From Bacteroidales bacterium UBA1309 (GTDB lineage: Bacteria; Bacteroidota; Bacteroidia; Bacteroidales; Dysgonomonadaceae): a stretch of 64,000 nucleotides of DNA. Position numbers and translations under genes: made by a program. Shown one piece after another: positions 9,709 to 17,631 of this stretch. The stretch is taken from contig DBTT01000038.1 of assembly GCA_002307185.1 (NCBI GenBank), positions 1-64,000 on the forward strand, in the 5' to 3' direction. A model generated the notes under the pieces. It had not been told where the DNA came from, did not search any database, and saw only the letters and a program-made list of their open reading frames with translations. Every line of letters starts with the position of its first letter. The stretch's first letter is position 1.

Positions 9709-9954
9709 AGGGTGTAAATTTATTATGTCGTGAATGCGTTGAGCCGTAAATCCGTAAATCTGTACATTCGTAGATTTGTGATCCAGCCCTATTGCCTATT
9801 GTTACATTTGTCTTCCAGCACATTGGTTAGGCATGCCTGGTAATGCTTCTACGGTTTCTCCAAAAATAGCCGGCGGGTTAAGGTTGGAACTCCACGCCCG
9901 CCGGCAGGACTGGTTGAAAAATAGAAAAAGATACGTTGGATGCTGTTTTTGTTA

Positions 9955-10614
9955 TCAGCCCACCACGGCGCTCACGATGGCGCTCCAGGGGCCGCTTTCG
10001 CCTCGGGTGTTGACCCACCGGAGGGCATAATAGGCTGTCTTGCCAGTCTTGTCGCCATCGAACTTTTGCACAAAGGGCGTGGCCGTGTCGGTGCCGGCAT
10101 ATACGAGTTCGGAAACGTCTTTGGGGGCATCGCCCACCTTGGTGTAAATTTCACATCCGTGCACCCCTGCCGGCTTGGCCTTTAGGCGCGGGGTGGTTTC
10201 GTCTGCAAAATGGATGGTGTGCTGCAGGCGGACGGAGAAATCGATGCTGGCCACCGGGCTGGTGGAGGGCACCGGCACGGCGGTGCGTGCGGTGTTCTTG
10301 ACGGTGATGCCCATGCGTGTGCGGTCGGCATCGGCCACACGGCTGTTGCTGGCTAGCCATTCGGCCACGAATAACCGGATGGCCTTCTTGAGGTTGGCCG
10401 CCGCTTCGTCCTTTGCCTTCACATCGCCCGCCGTTCGGTTTTGGCGGTTGTTGGCCTTGGCCCAGGCGTCCGTCCAAGTAGCCTGGGATGCTTTCACCTG
10501 GTCGAGGTCGGATGCGGGAATTCCCCATGGGGTAAGGTTATCGCCGGCTATGGCCAGCAAATTGCTTTGCCAAATGTCAAATTCGGCATCGTTAAAAGGA
10601 ATGTAATCTGCCAT
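9955..10614 (-). CDS. hypothetical protein, possible fibronectin-like C-terminal half
   Basis: 219 residues from MADYIPFNDAEFD. The N-terminal half is helical, rich in Ala/Trp/Lys and lacks a signal peptide (WQSNLLAIAGDNLTPWGIP, then a long charged helix). The C-terminal half reads like a beta-sandwich: VHGCEIYTKVGDAPKD ... TAYYALRWVNTRGESGPWSAIVSA, with the Tyr-x-Leu-Arg-Trp and G-E-S-G-P-W-S pattern of fibronectin type III-like domains. Function is unknown. The frame stays open upstream through the 21-bp repeats to a signal-peptide-like start at 11265, so a 436-residue secreted fusion is possible. The shorter start is preferred because it begins the only well-formed domain. Confidence 0.6.
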   Translation of the reverse strand: MADYIPFNDAEFDIWQSNLLAIAGDNLTPWGIPASDLDQVKASQATWTDAWAKANNRQNRTAGDVKAKDEAAANLKKAIRLFVAEWLASNSRVADADRTRMGITVKNTARTAVPVPSTSPVASIDFSVRLQHTIHFADETTPRLKAKPAGVHGCEIYTKVGDAPKDVSELVYAGTDTATPFVQKFDGDKTGKTAYYALRWVNTRGESGPWSAIVSAVVG

Positions 10615-10678
10615 GATTGTAGTTTTTGAAAATGAATAATTAAATAATAGCCAGTGGCTGTTTTCTTTGTATTGTTTG

Positions 10679-10993
10679 GTAAACATTTGGCGTGTCTTTG
10701 AGGTCTTCCGGAAGCCTTTTCCTTGTTTTCTTGTTCGGGCTGGAATGTTTCCTGCTCCGGCAAAAAAGATTTTTACCCGGGTGAAAATCTTTTTTACTTT
10801 GGTGGAAAACATTCTTGCTTGGGTGAAAAGGATCCCGACCGTGGCAATGAAGTTTCTTTCCTTGTTGGAAACTCTTCCGGTTCGGGCGGGAATGTTTCCC
10901 ATATGGGCGGGGGAAATATTGCCCATGGGAATTTTTTTTCCCGCCTTTGCCTGGAAGTTTTTTGCCGGGGCGTGGATGTTTTGGAGAAGGGAA
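10679..10993. repeat. fifteen-unit 21-bp degenerate tandem repeat
   Basis: The stretch divides into exactly fifteen 21-bp units without a gap. On the plus strand each unit has a purine-rich start (often GGAA or AAAA), a T-run near bases 6-12, and a GGGTG/GGGCG-like end. Units share the layout rather than exact bases. Because 21 is a multiple of 3, every frame translates as heptads (plus frame KKIFTRV, KIFFTLV, ENILAWV; minus frame NIPARTG, NFIATVG, KIFTRVK). Several frames on both strands lack stops. It sits between a signal-peptide-like start and a 219-residue gene. Confidence 0.8.
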
Positions 10994-11265
10994 AATCCAT
11001 TCTGAATCAACTGGACTCGGATTGCTCCCGTGGTCTGGGTGGCGATGTTTCCGGTATCGTTTTCAACGGATAGGGTCAACTCGCCCGTCGAGGCGGTGCC
11101 GTGGTATTTTGGTGGATTGTCAGCGGTTTTCTTGTTTGGGGCTGGAGCTTGGGCCTGTCTAATCGTGACTGCCTGTTTGTCCGGTGGATTTTCGGCATTC
11201 ACGCTACCGGCAAAATACCCGGACAGGCAGGCAAGCGATAATTTGTTGCAAGTGGTTTTCATCAT
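10994..11265 (-). other. signal-peptide-like reading frame upstream of the repeats
   Basis: From the ATG at 11265 (a second at 11262) the frame encodes a signal-like N-terminus (MMKTTCNKLSLACLSGYFAG, possible cut after VNA). A Pro/Lys/Gln-rich linker follows, then a short strand-rich segment (GELTLSVENDTGNI ... IRVQLIQNGFSLLQ), and the frame runs into the 21-bp repeats. A -7 promoter box lies 58 bp upstream, supporting expression from here. It could be the N-terminus of a secreted fusion with the downstream 219-residue protein, or the remnant of a separate gene interrupted by the repeats. Confidence 0.4.
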
Positions 11266-11322
11266 GTGGGGGATGTTGAAATTGGTCGGCACAAATTTAT
11301 GGAAGGTACGGCAGATTTGGAG

Positions 11323-11330
11323 CAAATATA
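11323..11330 (-). promoter_or_regulatory. -7 promoter box TATATTTG
   Basis: Exact match to the Bacteroidota -7 consensus TAnnTTTG on the minus strand. It implies a start site near 11316 and rules out a TTG start inside the box. No convincing -33 box is seen. Confidence 0.5.
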
Positions 11331-11637
11331 GGGTAGCGAAGTTGAAGGTAACGCTGAAAATAGGTGTATAGTGTTGTTATACAGTTGTTTGAAAAAATGA
11401 AGTAACGGGGCATATATAGGTCGGAGGTTCTGCCTTTTGGGTGTGTCCCTCGCTTTTTTCCGGGGTGTTCCTTGCCGGAGGCCCCCGTCCTTGGGTGAGG
11501 AAGGGATGCCGGGGGCGGACTCATTGTTTGTGCCGCTGGTGTGCCTGCCAGAGTGGCAGGATTTGCAGGAAAACGCTTTGAAACTGGAAGTGGATGGGAT
11601 GTGTGAACCATCTCGATGCGTGCACGCCGTGGGGATA
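11331..11637. other. intergenic region without a supportable gene
   Basis: Between the regulator stop and the promoter of the repeat-bearing locus. It contains GC-rich, G-run-rich DNA (11440-11520) and short imperfect inverted repeats such as CTGCCAGAGTGGCAG near 11545. No convincing start, conserved protein pattern or T-tract terminator is seen. Confidence 0.4.
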
Positions 11638-13305
11638 TTACAGGTCAATGCCGTTGGCATCCATCCCCAAGGTTTCGATTTTGGCTCTTAATTTGGCCTT
11701 TCGTCCACGGATGCCCGATTCGGAGGTGTTGAAGAGGATGGCTATTTGCCTGTTGTCGAGTTTCATGCATGAAAGCACGAGCAGCATTTTTTCGTTTGCA
11801 TTCAGCGTGTCGGCATTTTCGAGTCGGATTCCTGTGAATTCTTCAAACTTGCTTTCAGACAGGAAACTTTCGGGGTGTAGGGCCGTACTGCCCACGAAAT
11901 CCGCATATGTTTCCGCAATTTTGCTTGCCAACTGCTGGTTTTTGGAGACATGGGTGTTTGTCTTGAGGTCGGAAAGCAGGGCTTTGACAGCGGCGTTGCG
12001 CTGTGAAACCTGCTGGTAGAGCGGGAGGAGAAACTCCTTGTCGATCAACTCGCGCTCCATGTTTTTGGTTTGCTGGTGGAGCAGCTCGTTTTTTTGTTCG
12101 GCAAGCACTGCTTTCATCTTTGTCCGGTGCTGGCGTTGCACCAAGATAATGACCGCCGAGACTAATAAAATGACTGCAGCGAGGCTTGCCAAGCTGATCA
12201 GGACAATGCGGTTGCGGTATTCCAATGCTTTGTTTTGAGCCTCGGCCAAATCGTATTTTTTCTCCAATTCCATTATCCGTGTGTCCAATTCTTTGGAAAC
12301 CGCTTTATCCCTTAATTCATAAGCTTTTTGGTAGGCCAAGGCACTTTGTTGCCATTTATCCATTTTAGCGGAAATTTCGCCAATGTTTGCGTAAAAGGAA
12401 TAATTCTGGTAGAAACTTGTGTCGGCAATTTCCCGCCTGGCCTTTTCTGCGTAGAGCAATGCGCTGTCCAATGCCTGTAGTTTTAAGTAATCTTTGGAGA
12501 TTTTGTAGTGGATGGAAGAGAGGTTTTGGTTGCGGGCAATTTCCCCTTCCCGTAGTTTTTGATTGACGGCCAAGGCGCTCCGGGGGTTGTTTGTCCGTTC
12601 GTAATACACCGAGAGCAAATAATTCCTGTCGGCTTTCGCCGATGTGGAGATGCCGGCTAGTCTGCCCAAGGAATCAATGCAGGTTTCAACGCTGTCGTAT
12701 TTTTTCATTTGCATGTATGTCCAAGCGATGTCCCTGTATGCGTTGAACAAGAATCGTTTGTTTTTCAGCCTTTTTGCGGTCTCAATTGCTTTTTTGAGAT
12801 AGTGTGCGCCGTATTCCATGCTGTTGTTTTCGGTGTGGATAAGGCCCAGGTAGTAGTAGCATAGATGAAAGAAAAGTGGATTTTTTATCTTTTTCTCTTT
12901 CAGGAAGTCGATTCCGTGCTTTATAGGCTCGTATGCCGTGCCGTCGTTGATGCCCATCCGGTGGCGCACAATGCCGCAATAGAGGAGCGAGCGGGCATAA
13001 AGGAGCGGGCGATCGTTTTTTGACTTCGAAAGGATTTTGGATGCCAAAACAATCAGGCTGTCGGATCGGAAGATGAAGTTGGTCTTGTCCTTGGCCACCA
13101 CATCCAGCAGGAGGTAATGGCCGTGGTTGGTGCGGGAAAGTGCTTCGGCACCGATTTTCGTCAAACTATCCATCACTTTTTGGGGGTTGCCCTGCATCTG
13201 CGAATCCAACCGTTGAAGTCGGATCGAATCGAGCCTATCCTGCTTTGAGTCACATCCCGGGAAGAGTGTCAAGACTATCAATAGGAGAAAGCAGATGGTT
13301 CTCAT
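11638..13305 (-). CDS. TPR sensor / membrane-anchored HTH regulator
   Basis: This 555-residue protein begins with a lipoprotein-type signal (ICFLLLIVLTLFPGC, Cys at 19). About 300 residues of helical TPR-like repeats follow, then a membrane segment near 370-390 (IVLISLASLAAVILLVSAVIIL), a basic/Gln-rich coiled coil, and a C-terminal LuxR-like helix-turn-helix (LVLSCMKLDNRQIAILFNTSESGIRGRKAKLRAKI). The layout implies periplasmic TPRs sensing a ligand or partner and a cytoplasmic DNA-binding tail. TPR-TM-HTH regulators are common in Bacteroidota. Whether the N-terminal segment is lipidated or is simply a cleaved signal is unclear. The target is not shown; it flanks the RHS/T9SS cassette and could control it. 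Confidence 0.75.
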   Translation of the reverse strand: MRTICFLLLIVLTLFPGCDSKQDRLDSIRLQRLDSQMQGNPQKVMDSLTKIGAEALSRTNHGHYLLLDVVAKDKTNFIFRSDSLIVLASKILSKSKNDRPLLYARSLLYCGIVRHRMGINDGTAYEPIKHGIDFLKEKKIKNPLFFHLCYYYLGLIHTENNSMEYGAHYLKKAIETAKRLKNKRFLFNAYRDIAWTYMQMKKYDSVETCIDSLGRLAGISTSAKADRNYLLSVYYERTNNPRSALAVNQKLREGEIARNQNLSSIHYKISKDYLKLQALDSALLYAEKARREIADTSFYQNYSFYANIGEISAKMDKWQQSALAYQKAYELRDKAVSKELDTRIMELEKKYDLAEAQNKALEYRNRIVLISLASLAAVILLVSAVIILVQRQHRTKMKAVLAEQKNELLHQQTKNMERELIDKEFLLPLYQQVSQRNAAVKALLSDLKTNTHVSKNQQLASKIAETYADFVGSTALHPESFLSESKFEEFTGIRLENADTLNANEKMLLVLSCMKLDNRQIAILFNTSESGIRGRKAKLRAKIETLGMDANGIDL

Positions 13306-13333
13306 GATTTGTATTTTTATTATTATTTTTTTA

Positions 13334-13365
13334 CAAAAATAGCCTAAAATTCCTCATTAAGCAAA
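13334..13365 (-). promoter_or_regulatory. promoter of the TPR-HTH regulator gene
   Basis: On the minus strand a TTTG -33 box (13362-13365) is followed after 20 bp by a perfect -7 box TATTTTTG (13334-13341), 28 bp before the ATG at 13305. This is one of the best-formed promoters in the window. Confidence 0.7.
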
Positions 13366-13506
13366 ATAAAGCAAACAAGAAAACAAGTGATCCTGTGATC
13401 CTTTGATCAAGCTACCGAATGGCCTTGTTCGCTCAAATTGTCCCTTGGCAAAAATTCTGAGGACACCTTTTTTCAACAACATGCACCACATAAAGCAGAA
13501 AAGTTG

Positions 13507-13514
13507 TATTTTTG
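13507..13514 (+). promoter_or_regulatory. -7 promoter box TATTTTTG for lysC-lysA
   Basis: Perfect TAnnTTTG box 93 bp before ATG 13607 and 126 bp before ATG 13640. It excludes starts further upstream, although the frame is open from 13403. The -33 element is weak. The leader shows no obvious lysine riboswitch. Confidence 0.5.
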
Positions 13515-13639
13515 TAGGCAACAAAATTTTGGCTTACAAAAGCATCCAAGAAGTCCAACGGCCACCGCAGAGGCATTTCCGTCTGTTTTTCCTTGAACTT
13601 CCAGTGATGAGTGAAGAATCAGACACTAAATATTTTCAA

Positions 13640-14962
13640 ATGAAGGTACTTAAATTTGGCAATATTTCGATTTCGACAGCAGACAAGATCAAAGCTGTCG
13701 TGAAAATCATCGTGGAAAGCAAAAACAGCCTTGTCGTTGTGTCGGCTCCCGACGAAACCGACAAGGCGCTCAAGGATATTTCGGATTATCTCTACAAGAA
13801 AAATCAAGAAGGAGCTACCGAGGTGATCAACAAGTTGGAGCAAGACTATTTTGCACTTGCCGACGAGCTGTTTCCGGATGCCACCTTCAAAACCAAGGCG
13901 GCGGATGTCATCAAAATCCATGTGGCCAATATCCGTTCGCTTTCCACGGATCTGTTCACCCTTTTTGAGGAGCGAATCGTGAGGGCGCAAGGCTCCACTC
14001 TGACAACCAACCTGCTGCACCTGCTTATCGAGCAGCATGGATTGCCAGTCGTCACCCTTTCGGCAATCGATTTCATGCGTATCGACAAAAATTCGGAGCC
14101 CGACATTGCCTATATCCGCGAGAAACTCCACAATATTTTGGCCGACTACCAGGGAACGGAAATTTTCATCACCCAAGGGTATATCTGCCGCAATGCTTAC
14201 GGCGAAATAGACAACTTGCGCCGGGGGGGCAGCAGCTATTCGGCAGCGATCATCGGGGCAGCCATCCAAGCAGAAGAGATACAGATCTGGACCGAAACCG
14301 ACGGGATCTACAACAACGACCCACGGTATGTGGAAAAAGTGAAGCCGATCGGGCAGCTGAATTTTGACGAAGCGGCCGAGCTTGCTTACTTCGAAGCCCA
14401 AAACGCATTGCATCCTACTTGCATTTTGCCGGCCAAAGTGGCCAACATTCCCGTGAAATTGCTCAACACCTTGCAGCCGCAAGCAAAAGGGACGTTGATA
14501 TCCAACACCACCATCCGCAACAAGGTGAAAGCCGTTGCGGCAAAAGAGGGCATCACGGCCATCCAAGTCAAATCGGGGCGGATGTTGCTGGCACATGGTT
14601 TTCTTCGTCGGCTGTTTGAGGTTTTCGAAGAATTTGAAACGCCTATCGACATGCTGGCAACCTCTGAAATCGGCGTATCGCTCACAATAGACAACACGAA
14701 GCATTTGGACGAAATAGTGAACGACTTGAAAAAATACGGCACAGTGGCTGTGGATACAGACATGGCCATCGTGTCGGTGATTGGAGATGCCGACTGGCAA
14801 AGCCCGGGCTTGGTGTCGTCCATCCTCGTTGCCCTAAAAGAAGTTCCCATTCGGATGCTATCCTACGGAGGCAGCAGCTTCAACTTCTCTTTTTTGGTGA
14901 AGCTATCCGATCTGAAGAACACATTGCACCTGTTGAACATTCAAATATTTGAAAATAATTAA
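13640..14962 (+). CDS. lysC: aspartate kinase (aspartokinase)
   Basis: 440 residues from MKVLKFG; an ATG at 13607 would add eleven. It phosphorylates L-aspartate, the first step toward lysine/diaminopimelate, threonine and methionine. The amino-acid kinase domain spans about residues 1-295 and paired ACT domains about 305-440 (ITAIQVKSGRMLLAHGFL, EIGVSLTIDNTK). The family's KFGGTS motif reads KFGNIS and the usual GGSDYTA reads GGSSYSA, while ETDGIYNNDP and NALHPTCILPA are recognisable. These two changes fall in substrate/nucleotide-binding motifs, so activity may be altered. lysA follows after 23 bp. It is the Bacteroidales lysC-lysA type by arrangement and C-terminal sequence. Confidence 0.85.
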   Translation: MKVLKFGNISISTADKIKAVVKIIVESKNSLVVVSAPDETDKALKDISDYLYKKNQEGATEVINKLEQDYFALADELFPDATFKTKAADVIKIHVANIRSLSTDLFTLFEERIVRAQGSTLTTNLLHLLIEQHGLPVVTLSAIDFMRIDKNSEPDIAYIREKLHNILADYQGTEIFITQGYICRNAYGEIDNLRRGGSSYSAAIIGAAIQAEEIQIWTETDGIYNNDPRYVEKVKPIGQLNFDEAAELAYFEAQNALHPTCILPAKVANIPVKLLNTLQPQAKGTLISNTTIRNKVKAVAAKEGITAIQVKSGRMLLAHGFLRRLFEVFEEFETPIDMLATSEIGVSLTIDNTKHLDEIVNDLKKYGTVAVDTDMAIVSVIGDADWQSPGLVSSILVALKEVPIRMLSYGGSSFNFSFLVKLSDLKNTLHLLNIQIFENN

Positions 14963-14985
14963 TCATTAATACAATAGCACTAAAA

Positions 14986-16143
14986 ATGGAAAAAGGAGCA
15001 TTCTCCCCAGAAAAATTTAAGAACATAGCAACACCTTTCTATTATTATGACGTAGAATTGCTTTCAAAGACGTTGAAAGCTGTGAAAGAAGAAATAAGCA
15101 AGTATGGTTTTTCCCAACATTATGCTGTGAAAGCCAATGCCAATCAAAATATATTGAAACAAATAGCGACGGCGGGTTTTGGTGCGGATTGCGTGAGCGG
15201 AAATGAAATCAAAGCGGCAGCAAATGCCGGTTTCCCCACTTCCAAGATCGTGTTTGCCGGCGTTGGCAAAACAGACAAGGAGATCAACCTGGCATTGGAC
15301 TACAATATTTTCTGCTTCAATGTGGAATCTCTTCCCGAACTGGAAGTGATCAACTCATTGGCTGAGAAAAAAGGGAAAGTGGCTTCCGTGGCTCTGCGCA
15401 TCAACCCCAATGTGGATGCACACACGCACGAATACATCACCACCGGACTCAATGAAAACAAGTTTGGATTTAGCCTTACCTCGTTGGAACACGTGATCTA
15501 CGCCATCAAGTCGATGTCGCACATCCAATTGATTGGAATCCACTTCCATATTGGATCGCAAATCACCGAAGTGGATACTTTTCTTCCATTGTGTGAGAAA
15601 GTGAACGAGCTGCAAGATCTTTTCGAGAGCAAGGGTGTCGCTTTGCAGCACGTGAATGTGGGAGGCGGCCTGGGAATCGACTACGATGATCCCAACAACA
15701 ACCCGGTTGCCGACTTCAAATCGTATTTCGAACTATTCCACAAGCACCTGCAACTCCGCAAGGGGCAGCACCTCCATTTCGAGTTGGGCCGTGCCATTGT
15801 CGCACAATGCGGATCTTTGATTACCCGCGTGGTGTATGTGAAAGAAGGAGATTCCAAAAAGTTCGTCATCGTAGATGGAGGCATGACAGACTTGATTCGT
15901 CCCGCATTGTACCAGGCGTACCACAAGATCGAAAACATATCTTCGAACTTGCCTGCCGAGAAGTACGACATCGTGGGGCCTATCTGTGAATCGTCAGACG
16001 TGTTTGCCAAGGATTATGAAATCAACAAGACCACACGTGGAGACTTGCTTGCTTTGCGTTCTGCGGGAGCCTACGGGGAAGTCATGGCTTCGCAATACAA
16101 TTGCCGCGAACTGCCAAAGGCGTATTTTTCCGATTCTCTATAA
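14986..16143 (+). CDS. lysA: diaminopimelate decarboxylase
   Basis: This 385-residue PLP enzyme makes L-lysine from meso-diaminopimelate, the last step of the pathway. The alanine-racemase-like barrel carries the PLP lysine in HYAVKAN (about residue 45), then HIGSQI, the phosphate-binding GGGLGIDY, and ELGRAIVAQCG. The C-terminal beta domain has the decarboxylase signatures GPICESSDVFAKD and RSAGAYGEVMASQYN. All motifs look intact and the length is normal. It lies 23 bp after lysC on the same strand, so the two are very likely co-transcribed from the box at 13507. Confidence 0.95.
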   Translation: MEKGAFSPEKFKNIATPFYYYDVELLSKTLKAVKEEISKYGFSQHYAVKANANQNILKQIATAGFGADCVSGNEIKAAANAGFPTSKIVFAGVGKTDKEINLALDYNIFCFNVESLPELEVINSLAEKKGKVASVALRINPNVDAHTHEYITTGLNENKFGFSLTSLEHVIYAIKSMSHIQLIGIHFHIGSQITEVDTFLPLCEKVNELQDLFESKGVALQHVNVGGGLGIDYDDPNNNPVADFKSYFELFHKHLQLRKGQHLHFELGRAIVAQCGSLITRVVYVKEGDSKKFVIVDGGMTDLIRPALYQAYHKIENISSNLPAEKYDIVGPICESSDVFAKDYEINKTTRGDLLALRSAGAYGEVMASQYNCRELPKAYFSDSL

Positions 16144-16200
16144 ACTGATGTTTTGGGGAAGCTCAGTTTTACCGAAAGACTTATTAAATAGCAAAATAAC

Positions 16201-16250
16201 AAGGTGATAAGACCGACCGTATTCAACGGAATATTGGGTCTTATTGCCTT
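16201..16250. terminator. hairpin downstream of lysA
   Basis: The arms AAGGTGATAAGACC and GGTCTTATTGCCTT pair except for a central two-base mismatch around a 22-nt loop. No long T-tract follows, so termination efficiency is uncertain. It separates lysA from the glycosyltransferase gene. Confidence 0.45.
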
Positions 16251-16339
16251 AATCCACATAAAACAGAACATGTTTTCTTATTGGAAATCAGAAATTTCAT
16301 TGACTCAAAAGGAAGTGGAATGTAAAGAATTTCCGATAC

Positions 16340-16347
16340 TATTTTTG
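16340..16347 (+). promoter_or_regulatory. -7 box TATTTTTG four bases before the glycosyltransferase ATG
   Basis: Perfect TAnnTTTG box ending only four bases before ATG 16352. If used, transcription would begin at or next to the start codon, giving a leaderless or nearly leaderless mRNA. No clear -33 box. Confidence 0.45.
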
Positions 16348-16351
16348 CAGG

Positions 16352-17554
16352 ATGGACATTATTTCAGCATATCTTGATTTTGATACAGTAGATTTGGTTC
16401 TACTCGGTGTTTTTGCATTATTCTTTCTGGTAGAAGTTTTTTTCTATCTGTGTTACTATAAGGCACCACTCAGGTTTCGGCGGAAACAGGCGGCCATGGA
16501 AAGTTCATCCAAGGAGGCCTGGCCTCTTCCTCTTCCTTCAGTATCAGTCCTGATCGTGTCGAGCAATGCTGCCCATCACTTGCAGAGGTGTCTTCCGCTA
16601 ATCTTGGAGCAAGATTATCCGAACTTTGAAGTGATTGTAGTCAATGACGGCTCAACGGACGAAACCGAAGACATCGTGAACAGGCTTCACAGCCAATACA
16701 GCAATCTGTATGGCACTTACCTTCCCAAAACAAGCGACAACATTTTCGGCAGAAAAAAATTAGCGATGACCATCGGCGCCAAAGCAGCCAAAAATGATGT
16801 GATCTTGTCCACCGAAGCCTTTTGCGAGCCAGCCTCCAGCAAATGGATTGCAACCATGGTGCGGCAGATCTCGAGTGAAAAGCCGATTGTGGCCGGCCAT
16901 TGTTATTTTTCCGACAAGCCGCGTTCGTTTGCATCCCGCCTGATTGCGTTCGACAACCTGATGTACGCACTGCAATACATGTCGATGATAATCAAGCAAA
17001 AACCCTTTTCGGCGACATTCCGCAATTTGGCTATCCTCAAAAAAGTCTTTTTCGAGCACAAAGGATTTGCCTCGGTATTGAATCACCAGCACGGAGAAGA
17101 ATTGTTTCTCAACCAAATTCTTTCGGGAGAAAACACTACTTTGTGCCTACATCCGGATTCGTTCGTGAAATCTGTTTTCGAAGATTCCGAAAATTACATC
17201 TGGAAAGAATATAAGATTGCTTACCAACAAATCAAGAAGCATTTCAAAGGGGTTGGAACTTGGATTTTCAGCATGGAAAGCTTCAGCCGCTATGCAATCC
17301 TGATCGTCTGGGGAGTTTTATTGGCAAAAAGCATCATCGACTTCCGATTCGGGGCCATCATCCTTGCCTCCATCCTGTCTGTATTGGTCGTGATCATCCA
17401 GCTTGTGGCCATCAACAAATCATCCAAGTTGTTGAAGTCGGGCAAGTTTTATTTTTCCTGGCCTATTTTGAACCTGATCCAACCCATCCGGAACCTCTAT
17501 TTCAAAAGCAAAAAAAACAGATCGCGAAAAGCCATCGGAAGCATCCAATATTAA
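16352..17554 (+). CDS. membrane-bound family 2 glycosyltransferase
   Basis: 400 residues. An N-terminal membrane segment (residues 14-31, LVLLGVFALFFLVEVFFYLC) precedes a GT-A domain with VSVLIVSSN, FEVIVVNDGSTDET (nucleotide-sugar binding) and ILSTEAFCEP in the position of the usual metal-binding Asp box. Two hydrophobic segments follow near 310-365, then a basic tail. It probably transfers a sugar to a lipid or glycan at the cytoplasmic membrane face. Substrate is unknown. The canonical D-x-D/D-A-D is not clear at the expected place, so metal use may differ. lptC follows after 77 bp, suggesting an envelope role. Confidence 0.8.
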   Translation: MDIISAYLDFDTVDLVLLGVFALFFLVEVFFYLCYYKAPLRFRRKQAAMESSSKEAWPLPLPSVSVLIVSSNAAHHLQRCLPLILEQDYPNFEVIVVNDGSTDETEDIVNRLHSQYSNLYGTYLPKTSDNIFGRKKLAMTIGAKAAKNDVILSTEAFCEPASSKWIATMVRQISSEKPIVAGHCYFSDKPRSFASRLIAFDNLMYALQYMSMIIKQKPFSATFRNLAILKKVFFEHKGFASVLNHQHGEELFLNQILSGENTTLCLHPDSFVKSVFEDSENYIWKEYKIAYQQIKKHFKGVGTWIFSMESFSRYAILIVWGVLLAKSIIDFRFGAIILASILSVLVVIIQLVAINKSSKLLKSGKFYFSWPILNLIQPIRNLYFKSKKNRSRKAIGSIQY

Positions 17555-17601
17555 ATTTTCCATTAGCTTACACAATTGATTGATTTTTTGAGTAGCTATG
17601 T

Positions 17602-17609
17602 TATCTTTG
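17602..17609 (+). promoter_or_regulatory. -7 box TATCTTTG before lptC
   Basis: Perfect TAnnTTTG box 22 bp before ATG 17632. A TTTG at 17587-17590 is only 11 bp upstream, too close for a standard -33 box. Confidence 0.45.
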
Positions 17610-17631
17610 CTTCGAAAACCAAATTCAGAAA

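Noticed and set aside
10667..11005. 112-codon plus-strand frame with striking heptads (KKIFTRV, KIFFTLV, ENILAWV)
   Set aside because: The heptads follow from the 21-bp DNA period, which yields heptads in every frame. There is no promoter box for the plus strand, so it is not called as a gene.
13403..13639. N-terminal extension of aspartokinase by 79 codons
   Set aside because: The -7 box at 13507-13514 lies inside this stretch and the added residues match no aspartokinase.
13515..13639. lysine riboswitch in the lysC leader
   Set aside because: The leader is only about 90-120 nt and lacks the long five-stem architecture of the L-box.
14386..14850. long antisense frames within lysC
   Set aside because: They mirror lysC codon structure; lysC has clear family motifs and a promoter.
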